Source: Holophagales bacterium
Lineage (GTDB): Bacteria > Acidobacteriota > Holophagae > Holophagales > Holophagaceae
DNA: 9,916 nucleotides
Assembly (NCBI GenBank): GCA_031281385.1
Contig: JAITFL010000079.1
Coordinates: 1 to 9,916 of the forward strand
Direction: 5' to 3'
This document shows, piece after piece, positions 1 to 6,514 of this stretch (positions are counted from its first letter, which is position 1; the number at the start of each line of letters is the position of its first letter). The notes under the pieces were generated by a model. That model had not been told where the DNA came from and did not search any database. It saw only the letters and a program-made list of their open reading frames with translations. A program made the translations under genes and the position numbers.

Positions 1-863
1 CCGGGGTAATTGTCGTCCCAGCCGACTATGCTTGCAAAGTGGTTGGGGGCGGAGCCGGTGCATCTGTAGCTGGCCCCTTTAAAATAAGAGCCCGACATGT
101 GCATGGCGACGGAAACGGCCCCGTGCCTCTGCACCAGGGCCTTTATAGCGTCCCTGTCGGCGATGCCCCCCAGCCAGGCCGGGTACGCGTATTTTACGCC
201 TGCGGCCTTTGGCGCGAAGGGATTGGGGGGGGTCTGGGAATCGTACGGGGCGCTTGCTTCGGCCACTGACCCGCCGCGGGTCATGTGCCCCAGGAGCAGG
301 GCCGGGTGTCCGCCGCCGCTGTACGGCTCGTGGGCACCGGAAACACCGTCCCGATAAACCGCTCCGGGGAAATCGTTTATTGGGTTGTACGTGTACCATG
401 CCGCGTGCCATTCGGACAAATCCATGTCCAGCCCGCTCGACTTTTTGGCGCCGATCTCCATGCAGGCGACCCCGCTGAACACCCAGCTGGTCCCGTGCGG
501 GCCCTGGTCGCGGACCGGCGCCAGGTGCCCCAGCTCCCTTGCGTCATATTTGGCGGGGAGCGGGGCGCGGCCCGCACTGGGTGCATATTTGTCCCCCAGG
601 GGCAAATATTTTGGCGGGGCGTACCCTGAAAGACGCCCCGGGAACCCGGGGATTTCCTCCTGCCGCCCGCCATCTGCCACCCATGCAAGCCATTTCTCGT
701 ATTCGGGGTTTATCTGTAAAGGGCTCACCTGCAAAGGGACGGGGAGGGCGGCCTGCTGGCCTGCGCTGCCGTCGCTGTCGTTGTTGCCGTTGCAGGAGGC
801 GAGCGCGAGCGCAAGCCACAGTGCGAGCGAGGCCGTAGCTATGGGGAACAGCTCTTTTTTCAT
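1..863 (-). CDS. C1A (papain-fold) lipoprotein with Ser at the catalytic Cys position, C-terminus cut by window edge
   Basis: The open frame runs from ATG at 863 to the window edge (287 codons, no stop). Residues 1-24 form a lipoprotein signal: Lys2-Lys3, a hydrophobic stretch, and lipobox Leu-Ala-Ser-Cys with Cys24 as lipidation site, then an Asn/Asp/Ser/Gly-rich linker. From about residue 104 the sequence follows the bacterial C1A peptidase pattern: YDAREL, then VRDQGPHGTSWVFSG with Gln120 at the oxyanion-hole position, then DLSEWHAAW, and NHFASIVGW with Asn274-His275 at the papain His159 position. The catalytic Cys25 equivalent is Ser126 (GTSW where active relatives have GTCW or GSCW), and the Cys22 equivalent is His123. 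The papain Asn175 region would lie outside the window. The start is supported by the signal peptide; the upstream Shine-Dalgarno (AAGGGA, about 8 nt away) is modest. A C8 tract encodes Thr211-Pro-Pro213. Expected location is the periplasm or cell surface. The fold assignment is confident; whether it is a serine-variant hydrolase, a dead pseudoenzyme or a binding protein is unknown. Confidence 0.82.
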   Translation of the reverse strand, partial: MKKELFPIATASLALWLALALASCNGNNDSDGSAGQQAALPVPLQVSPLQINPEYEKWLAWVADGGRQEEIPGFPGRLSGYAPPKYLPLGDKYAPSAGRAPLPAKYDARELGHLAPVRDQGPHGTSWVFSGVACMEIGAKKSSGLDMDLSEWHAAWYTYNPINDFPGAVYRDGVSGAHEPYSGGGHPALLLGHMTRGGSVAEASAPYDSQTPPNPFAPKAAGVKYAYPAWLGGIADRDAIKALVQRHGAVSVAMHMSGSYFKGASYRCTGSAPNHFASIVGWDDNYP

Positions 864-1382
864 GGTTCAGTCCCTTTCTGTTGGCGTGTCCGGCGAAGCC
901 GAAGGCAGCCTGCGCCAAGCCGCGCCCTGTCTTTTGGCTCCGTGGAGGTCGGCCTCTGTTGAGCGGCAAGGATTGATCGCCCCTGCCCCGATGGGGAGGG
1001 CGGTTTTACGGTGTGGCAGCAAATTTTTATGGCAGTTTTGTTTTTTTGGGGGGGTAAAATAAGTGGCCGGCGCCGCCAGCCGCTGGCCTGCCGCGCGCGA
1101 CTGCCTAATGGTGCTTTTGCCGCCCGATTGCGTTGCCACCCAGACTCCTCTCATAGAGGCCACAAAACTGCTTGCAATGTCAACCGTACACCATTGCAAG
1201 GGGCCTGTAAACAAAAAAATGCAAAAAAAATGGCATGTCCACAGATCGCCTTGCAAAACAACACAAAATTCGCCCAAGCCGGGCCAAGGGCCCCGCAAAC
1301 GCCTCTCACGGCGATCCTCGCCGCCAATGCGACAAATGCCAAACGGAAAGCCGGATGCAGCAAGGGGGTTCATTTTGTAACA
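864..1382. other. Long non-coding region upstream of the lipoprotein gene
   Basis: No frame here on either strand has family motifs plus a ribosome site. Reading toward the lipoprotein gene (minus strand), it contains an A/T-rich stretch around 1015-1060 with a C7-A7 junction (G7 at 1048-1054 and T7 at 1041-1047 on the plus strand), then a GC hairpin at 978-1002 (CGCCC / GGGCG outside, CCCC-GAT-GGGG inside), then about 110 bases of leader. On the plus strand that hairpin is followed by GGTTTTAC, so it could also act as a weak plus-strand terminator, although no plus-strand gene precedes it. A7 and A8 runs lie at about 1212-1232. The minus-strand frame of 1151-1363 is hydrophobic but starts with TTG and has no ribosome site; I do not call it. 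Confidence 0.5.
1171..1200. promoter_or_regulatory. Inverted repeat CTTGCAATG-N12-CATTGCAAG, operator-like
   Basis: The 9-base arms at 1171-1179 and 1192-1200 are perfect inverted repeats with a 12-base spacer. A third TTGCAA core, CTTGCAA, occurs at about 1250-1256. Arms of this size with about two helical turns between centres suit a dimeric regulator, but a transcript hairpin is equally possible. No regulator gene is adjacent, so the function is unassigned. Confidence 0.4.
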
Positions 1383-1555
1383 TATAGTGAATTAACTTGA
1401 TGATCAGCATGGCATTTGAAGCATTCCGACTGCGCTGCCGTTCCTCTCCCCGCCTAACGGCGGCTCGATACACTATAGCGCAGTCTAACGCATTCGCGTG
1501 TTTAACTTGTGGAGCAAATATCGCTCCACAAGTTAATTGACTATAGTCAATTAAC
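1383..1555. repeat. Palindrome-rich block, MITE-like candidate with near-perfect terminal inverted repeats
   Basis: TATAGTGAATTAACTTG at 1383-1399 is an inverted repeat of CAAGTTAATTGACTATA at 1528-1544, with one mismatch in 17, bounding about 162 bases. Between them lie nested perfect arms: GACTGCGCT (1428-1436) with AGCGCAGTC (1477-1485), enclosing GCCGTT (1437-1442) with AACGGC (1456-1461). At the right end, 14-base arms TTAACTTGTGGAGC (1502-1515) and their complement (1523-1536) form a hairpin with a 7-base loop. This overlaps a perfect 24-base palindrome at 1532-1555 whose half is GTTAATTGACTA. No protein is encoded. This fits a miniature inverted-repeat element or a stacked hairpin/terminator block downstream of rfbD. 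I see no clear target-site duplication, so the mobile-element reading is an inference. Confidence 0.5.
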
Positions 1556-1580
1556 GAGGCGGGTGTCTATTCCGCCTCGT
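1554..1580 (-). terminator. Terminator-like hairpin overlapping the rfbD stop codon
   Basis: Nine-base perfect arms ACGAGGCGG / CCGCCTCGT flank a 9-base loop that contains the TAG stop of rfbD. On the transcribed (minus) strand the second arm is followed by TTAATTGACTATAG, a T-rich but not canonical U-tract. The stem includes the last codons of rfbD, and two further strong hairpins follow directly, so the 3' end of the rhamnose operon transcript should be well folded. Confidence 0.5.
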
Positions 1581-2481
1581 CCACGCAGGCGACCGGGGGG
1601 CCGGAAACCTCCACCAGCTCCGCCCTCTGCCCCCTGCCCGCCATTTTTTCTTTCACCACTTCTCTCAACGCGCCCTCCCAAGGCCCCATCAGGTCATCGC
1701 CAAGGGCCATTCTCTTTGAATTGTCCAGCACCGAGTACGCTGGGCGCTTTGCGGGAGTGGGGTATTCCTGCGTGGAGCAGGGTGAGCATTCCGGGGCTAG
1801 GCCCATCATATTAAATATTGCCTGCGCGAAGCCATGCCAAGTGGTTTCGCCCGTGCATGTCGCGTGAAACAGCCCATGCCATTCGCTCTCGATTGCAAGC
1901 CGCATTTGGCGGGCAAGCGCACGGCAGGTGGTGGGCGATCCGCGCTGGTCGCTGACCACCTTGATTGGCTTGCCTTGATTGGCAAGCCTAATCATGGTGT
2001 TGAAAAAATTTTTGCCCCAAGCGTCGTACAGCCAAGATGTGCGAAAGATGATGTGCCTATACGCCTTTTGCGCGGCCACCTCGCCCTCCAGCTTGCTTTT
2101 GCCGTACGCGCTGCATGGCCCCACGGGATCATCTTCTTTTAATGGCCGCGTTGAGATGCCATCGAACACATAGTCGGTGCTGACTTGTACCAACAGCGCA
2201 CCTACATCGTTGCACTCTTGGGCTATCCACCCTACAGCCTGTCCATTCACCAATTTGGCAAGGCCCTCATTGGACTCTGCTGCGTCCACGTTGGTGTAGG
2301 CGGCGCAGTTCAGAAAAACGTCCGGCTTATATTTTTGGATGGCGGCCCTTATGGACTCCCTGTCAGTCAGATCAAGCTCCGCCTCGCTGGGCATGATCAG
2401 ACTGTCCTTTGCCCAATGCCTTTTGACGGCTGTGGCAAGCTGCCCAGAAGCGCCCGATATTAGTGTTTTCAATTGAGGCAC
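1567..2481 (-). CDS. rfbD: dTDP-4-dehydrorhamnose reductase (RmlD/RfbD)
   Basis: This enzyme catalyses the last step of dTDP-L-rhamnose synthesis, the NAD(P)H-dependent reduction of dTDP-4-keto-L-rhamnose. It is a 304-residue extended SDR protein. The Rossmann motif ISGASGQL is at residues 8-15, LNCAAYTNVDAAE at about 57-69, STDYVFDG with Thr102 at 101-108, and the catalytic YGKSK with Tyr126 and Lys130. FRTSWLY (147-152) and SDQRGSPT (177-184) are typical RmlD strings. I chose GTG at 2481: it gives a usual RmlD N-terminus and has GGAGG 8 bases upstream. A TTG at 2472 is the fallback, and the open frame to 2544 is probably untranslated. The last 25 or so residues (after KEKMAG) extend past the usual end and look non-conserved. 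It lies downstream of rfbA and rfbC, after a 268-base gap. Confidence 0.93.
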   Translation of the reverse strand: MPQLKTLISGASGQLATAVKRHWAKDSLIMPSEAELDLTDRESIRAAIQKYKPDVFLNCAAYTNVDAAESNEGLAKLVNGQAVGWIAQECNDVGALLVQVSTDYVFDGISTRPLKEDDPVGPCSAYGKSKLEGEVAAQKAYRHIIFRTSWLYDAWGKNFFNTMIRLANQGKPIKVVSDQRGSPTTCRALARQMRLAIESEWHGLFHATCTGETTWHGFAQAIFNMMGLAPECSPCSTQEYPTPAKRPAYSVLDNSKRMALGDDLMGPWEGALREVVKEKMAGRGQRAELVEVSGPPVACVDEAE

Positions 2482-2749
2482 CTGCAAAACCTCCGAAATC
2501 TTTTCTTGCGGCCGAATGGCAATTCCATCGCGCCGAATGGACACGCGGCGAGGTCATTCGCCGCTTGAACACGGGATAAAGGCTCTATGGCCTGTTGCGT
2601 TTCAGTCCGGGGCAGGGAAAAGTCACCGGATGCTAACTGGGGATCCATTCGGGTCTCACTCGCATGCGAGTGTCCCCCCCTCGCTACCTCCCAGACCTCC
2701 GACAACTTCGATGAACGCAAAAAATTTTGCAAGAGAGCCAATCTGCCGC
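2482..2749 (-). other. Leader region between rfbC and rfbD with hairpin and repeats
   Basis: These 268 bases interrupt an otherwise tight operon. I see no gene with family motifs. They contain a perfect 16-base palindrome at 2657-2672, a 7-base-pair hairpin GCGGCGA-ggtcat-TCGCCGC at 2545-2564, and CCGAATGG in two direct copies (2512-2519, 2533-2540) plus one inverted copy (CCATTCGG, 2645-2652). These could be an internal promoter and operator, an attenuator, or the remains of an inserted or lost gene. A weak minus frame (2469-2741) starts with TTG and lacks any recognisable motif. Confidence 0.45.
2657..2672. promoter_or_regulatory. Perfect 16-base palindrome, operator candidate upstream of rfbD
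   Basis: CACTCGCATGCGAGTG is self-complementary over all 16 bases and lies about 176 bases upstream of the rfbD start. A perfect palindrome without a loop suits a dimeric DNA-binding protein better than an RNA hairpin. The cognate factor is unknown. Confidence 0.35.
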
Positions 2750-3238
2750 CTATTTATCTATGGAACCAAACGAAAATGGGCTGTCGGGATCTGCCTCGTA
2801 GCGTATCTCGTCCGCCGGCTGCGACTTGCCAGGCCCCTTGTATAGCTGGTCGGGGCAGTTGATGACCCAGCCCGGGCAATCGCTTATGCACTTGTAGCCA
2901 TGCACCACGCCAGGCGGGACTATCACGGCGCAAGGGTTCTTCTCACCAACGAACAGCGCTGTCTTTTTTTTGTGCGTGGGGCTGTTTGGCCTATTGTCCC
3001 AAAGCGCCAGAACAAACTCGCCTGGCCCCAAGAAGCAAAACAGGTCAGCTTGACCTCTATGCTCGTGCGGCCCGCGGCCTACTCCAGGTTTGGTCATGCT
3101 GACATAGCCCATCGCCGGGAGGAACCCAATGGGCAACTCGTCGCTGCGGAAAAACTCCGAGAGCCAGCCGCGCTCGTCTGAAAACTTTGGCAGTGGCCGA
3201 ACAACCACGCCCTCTATGTCGCCTTGCTCAAAAGCCAT
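2750..3238 (-). CDS. rfbC: RmlC-like cupin, dTDP-4-dehydrorhamnose 3,5-epimerase family
   Basis: This is a 162-residue cupin, a little shorter than classical RmlC (about 180). By context it epimerises C3 and C5 of dTDP-4-keto-6-deoxyglucose. Visible strings are DERGWLSEFFRSDE (21-34), PGVGRGPHEHRGQADLFCF (51-69) with His58 at the catalytic base position, DNRPNSPTHK (81-90), and VPPGVVHGYKCIS (107-119) with His113. Classical RmlC has a catalytic Tyr in a FLYKTTDYY-type string; here the equivalent is GWVINCPDQLY, with no Tyr at that place. I recall this VIN form and the spacing GEKNP...PPGVxHG as typical of a divergent RmlC-like subfamily found beside short RmlA proteins, so it is probably not a random loss. 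ATG at 3238 follows the rfbA stop by one base, with GAGAGG inside the rfbA end as ribosome site, so the two are very likely co-transcribed and coupled. Confidence 0.85.
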   Translation of the reverse strand: MAFEQGDIEGVVVRPLPKFSDERGWLSEFFRSDELPIGFLPAMGYVSMTKPGVGRGPHEHRGQADLFCFLGPGEFVLALWDNRPNSPTHKKKTALFVGEKNPCAVIVPPGVVHGYKCISDCPGWVINCPDQLYKGPGKSQPADEIRYEADPDSPFSFGSIDK

Positions 3239-3239
3239 G

Positions 3240-3986
3240 TTAACCTCTCTTTATCTCTGGAAATGGAGCCGTAGCCTGCATCGCCAGTTCCTGCGCCTTG
3301 GCCAGGCTGGGGAAGGTCCCCGCGTCTGACCACCACCCATTCAGCGTACCCCAAGTCATTCCGCCAAGCTCAATGTAGGCATTGTTCACGTCCGTGATTT
3401 CAAGCTCTCCGCGCTTTGAGGGCTTGATTTTGCGGATAATTTCAAACACGTTGGAATCGTAAAAATAGATTCCGGTGACGGCCATATTGGACTTTGGCTC
3501 TTTGGGCTTTTCTACTATAGAGACGACAGAATCTCCCTTCAGCTCCGCCACGCCGAACCTGTGGGGGTCGGTGACTTCTTTCAGCATGATCCTCGCGCCC
3601 TTGGCCTGTGACGCAAAGATTTCGGCCTGTGGGCCCAAAGTGTCCAGAAATATGTTGTCCCCAAGGATCACGCAGATTTTGCTTGCACTGGCAAAATTCT
3701 CTGCCAAAGAGAGCGCTTGGGCTATGCCCCCAGCCTCGTCCTGAACCTTGTAGGTAAAGCGGCAACCGTAGTCTTTGCCCGAACCCAGCAGCCCCACCAC
3801 ATCCCCCATGTGTTCGGTACCCGTCACCACCAGTATCTCCTCGATGCCGGCCTCTTTCAGCTTCCACAGCGGGTGCCAAATCATGGGGGCCAAACCCACC
3901 GGCAGAAGGTGTTTGTTGGTAACCTTAGTTAGGGGGAAGAGCCTGGTTCCCATGCCGCCCGCCAATACAATGCCCTTTATGTCCAT
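3240..3986 (-). CDS. rfbA: Glucose-1-phosphate thymidylyltransferase (short RmlA type)
   Basis: This enzyme makes dTDP-glucose from dTTP and glucose-1-phosphate, the first step of dTDP-sugar synthesis. It has 248 residues, the short form lacking the C-terminal allosteric arm of enteric RmlA (about 290). The nucleotidyltransferase signature LAGGMGTRLFPLTKVTNKHL covers residues 8-27, followed by LLPVGLAPMIWHPL, the substrate-site string QDEAGGIAQAL (82-92), LGDNIF (108-113) with the metal-binding Asp, EKPKEPKSN, GRGELEITD-like KRGELEITDVNNAYIE, and GWWSDAGTFPSL near the C-terminus. ATG at 3986 is chosen because GAGGTG lies just upstream and the protein then begins MDIKGIVLAGG, as in relatives; the longer open frame to 4040 would overlap the divergent gene. 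It heads the rfbA-rfbC-rfbD unit. rfbB (4,6-dehydratase) is absent from the window. Confidence 0.93.
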   Translation of the reverse strand: MDIKGIVLAGGMGTRLFPLTKVTNKHLLPVGLAPMIWHPLWKLKEAGIEEILVVTGTEHMGDVVGLLGSGKDYGCRFTYKVQDEAGGIAQALSLAENFASASKICVILGDNIFLDTLGPQAEIFASQAKGARIMLKEVTDPHRFGVAELKGDSVVSIVEKPKEPKSNMAVTGIYFYDSNVFEIIRKIKPSKRGELEITDVNNAYIELGGMTWGTLNGWWSDAGTFPSLAKAQELAMQATAPFPEIKRG

Positions 3987-4003
3987 AGCCACCTCACAAA
4001 ACG

Positions 4004-4921
4004 ATGAACCCTGAAACCACATTATCGCATGATGCGCCACCTTGGGTGATCCTTGTCAATTATCGGGACAAAGGGCTGACCTCAAGATGCCTAGAGTCCC
4101 TTGCCAAGGTGGAATCCTGCCCCCACGCAGCCATAGTGGTTGACCACGGGCCAGATTTGGCTCCTTTGGAATATTGGCGGCAATTCCACCCCAATGTCCA
4201 TAGCTTGCAGGACGCATCGAATCCTGGATTCGCCTCCGGCTGCAACAGGGGGGCCGAATACGCCCTTGCGCATGGAGCCGGCTCGCTCTGGTTCCTCAAC
4301 AATGATGCGACGTTGATTGAACCCACATTGGCCAGGCTGCTCAAGCTGGCTCAAGATTACCCCCTTGTCTCCCTTTGGGGAACCTACCAGCAGGATGGAG
4401 ACAGACTCATCGGGTGCAGCACCCATAAGGGATGGTTTGTGCGGGCATCAAGGGGCAGAAGCCGCAATATCCAAGCAATCGAGAAAATGGGGGTGGGGGG
4501 GGAGCTGGAGCTGCTGGAATCAAACCAGAGCCTGAGCGGTGCCAGCATCTTTTTATCAAAGGATGCATGGGAAAAATTGGGGCCATGGCCAGAAAAGTAT
4601 TTTTTGTACTGGGAAGACGCCGCATGGTGCCTCCGCACACACCGACTAGGCATGCTCATGGCTATGGTCAACCTAAGGATAGTCCACGCCGGCTCTGCCA
4701 CGACTGTCAGACGCAGCCCATTGCCAACTTTCTATGGGGCCAGGAACCAATTGCTGCTGCACATGGAAGCCATGCCGGATGCCCGCTTTGAGAGGCTGCT
4801 GCTCAAGTGCCACATGCTGCAAAAGTGCATCTTCCGAGGCCGCTGGGGGCTTGTCGCCCCAACGTGGCGAGGAATTGTAGCGGCATCTAGACGGCAGGGC
4901 GGAAGAGACCCCAGATACTAG
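4004..4921 (+). CDS. GT2 family glycosyltransferase, WbbL/rhamnosyltransferase-like
   Basis: This is a 305-residue cytoplasmic, probably membrane-associated transferase that adds a sugar from a nucleotide donor to a growing surface glycan. GT-A features in order: VILVNYRDKG (15-24), VVDHGPD (45-51), NPGFASGCNRG (73-83) for donor binding, LNNDA (98-102) as the DxD-like metal motif, LSGASIFLSKDAW (177-189), and FLYWEDAAWCLR (200-211) with the catalytic-type Glu204-Asp205 pair. This is the WbbL-like arrangement, and the neighbouring dTDP-rhamnose genes make rhamnose a reasonable donor, though this is inferred. No Shine-Dalgarno is obvious before ATG 4004. It is divergent from rfbA with 17 bases between start codons. 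A G8 tract at 4495-4502, in the region of Gly163-Glu167, is a possible slippage site. The stop codon abuts the structured non-coding block. Confidence 0.85.
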   Translation: MNPETTLSHDAPPWVILVNYRDKGLTSRCLESLAKVESCPHAAIVVDHGPDLAPLEYWRQFHPNVHSLQDASNPGFASGCNRGAEYALAHGAGSLWFLNNDATLIEPTLARLLKLAQDYPLVSLWGTYQQDGDRLIGCSTHKGWFVRASRGRSRNIQAIEKMGVGGELELLESNQSLSGASIFLSKDAWEKLGPWPEKYFLYWEDAAWCLRTHRLGMLMAMVNLRIVHAGSATTVRRSPLPTFYGARNQLLLHMEAMPDARFERLLLKCHMLQKCIFRGRWGLVAPTWRGIVAASRRQGGRDPRY

Positions 4922-5406
4922 TTATAGCCCTTCCCGTAGGGAATGGCACGGAGTGCATAGGCTGCGCCGATAACGGCGACGGGCAAGGGAGAAATCTTCA
5001 TAGCAGCATCGCCGACCAATGTGCCGCAAAGACCAACGGAGGATGTCTCGCGTATCCAAGCGCAAGCGCAGGATACCGAGAGAGTGAAGCGAGCCGCCAT
5101 GGTGGAATGCTGATGCTACCGTTAAGGCGCAAACCCGCTCGCCGCGATGGGTTAACCGCACCCCCACAAGGAATGAAGACTTATCGCCGTTGGCTTTGAC
5201 GCTGCGCGGCAGCGTCAAAGACTTTACGGCGATAGGCTGCATTAAAAGCGAAACGGAAAGCGTAGCCGTAATCTATGAGAGGCGGTGTAGATCAATAGGG
5301 GAAACGCTAGAATTGACCGAGGGTGGGTTGTGGGGGTTAGGAATAACTCGGGACTGCCCTTGGTGCGCCCTTCCGCCTTGTAAGCGGAAAGTCCAAAGCA
5401 CAGATA
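4922..5406 (+). ncRNA. Candidate structured RNA or non-autonomous element, unidentified
   Basis: About 485 bases without a credible gene but dense in inverted repeats. TTCCC-GTA-GGGAA is at 4931-4943 and CGCCG-ATAA-CGGCG at 4965-4978. At 5046-5081, TCTCG and GTATCC pair with GGATAC and CGAGA. At 5132-5153, AACCC pairs with GGGTT. The largest is 5182-5234: outer arms TATCGCCGT / ACGGCGATA enclose inner arms TTTGACGCTGC / GCAGCGTCAAA around a 3-base GCG loop. TCAAT / ATTGA is at about 5292-5315. At 5350-5394, GGACT / AGTCC encloses TTCCGC / GCGGAA. Purine-rich joining segments (GAAAC, GGAAAG, GGGGAAAC) are on the plus strand, so I place a putative RNA there. There is no tRNA, tmRNA, 5S or RNase P signature, no reverse transcriptase frame, and no clear group II domain V. 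Strand and boundaries are uncertain. Confidence 0.4.
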
Positions 5407-5447
5407 AACTCTCGGTGGCCTGCGCCTAGCACTAGCCACCGAGAGTT
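5407..5447 (-). terminator. 13-base-pair hairpin downstream of GAPDH
   Basis: Perfect arms AACTCTCGGTGGC (5407-5419) and GCCACCGAGAGTT (5435-5447) enclose a 15-base loop. On the minus strand it starts 25 bases after the gap stop codon and is followed by TTATCTGTG, a short T-rich stretch, so it probably terminates or stabilises the gap transcript. On the plus strand it follows the structured block directly and could cap that RNA, but no T-run follows on that side. Confidence 0.6.
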
Positions 5448-5472
5448 GTCACAAATTACCAGTTGGTTTCGG

Positions 5473-6510
<1,038 letters not shown>

Positions 6511-6514
6511 CTAG

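Noticed and set aside
867..1373. 168-codon minus-strand frame upstream of the lipoprotein gene, and the hydrophobic 1151-1363 frame
   Set aside because: Neither has a convincing ribosome site or family motif. The longer one spans homopolymer runs and the leader hairpin, and the shorter one starts with TTG; hydrophobicity follows from T-rich codons.
2469..2741. 90-codon minus frame between rfbC and rfbD
   Set aside because: TTG start, no ribosome site, no motif, and it overlaps the better-supported rfbD start.
4918..5242. Minus-strand frames of 60 and 106 codons in the structured block
   Set aside because: They are Arg/Ser/Leu-rich translations of inverted repeats with no ribosome sites or family similarity; the RNA structure explains the region better.
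5040..5310. Group II intron (IIC domain I) resemblance
   Set aside because: The likeness is loose and from memory. There is no GTGYG start at a sensible place, no domain V hairpin with AGC triad and no reverse transcriptase; kept only as one hypothesis for the structured block.
5384..5406. GCGGAAAGTCC resembling the conserved GAGGAAAGTCC start of RNase P RNA
   Set aside because: RNase P RNA would need about 300 further bases with its other conserved blocks; only a hairpin and the gap gene follow.
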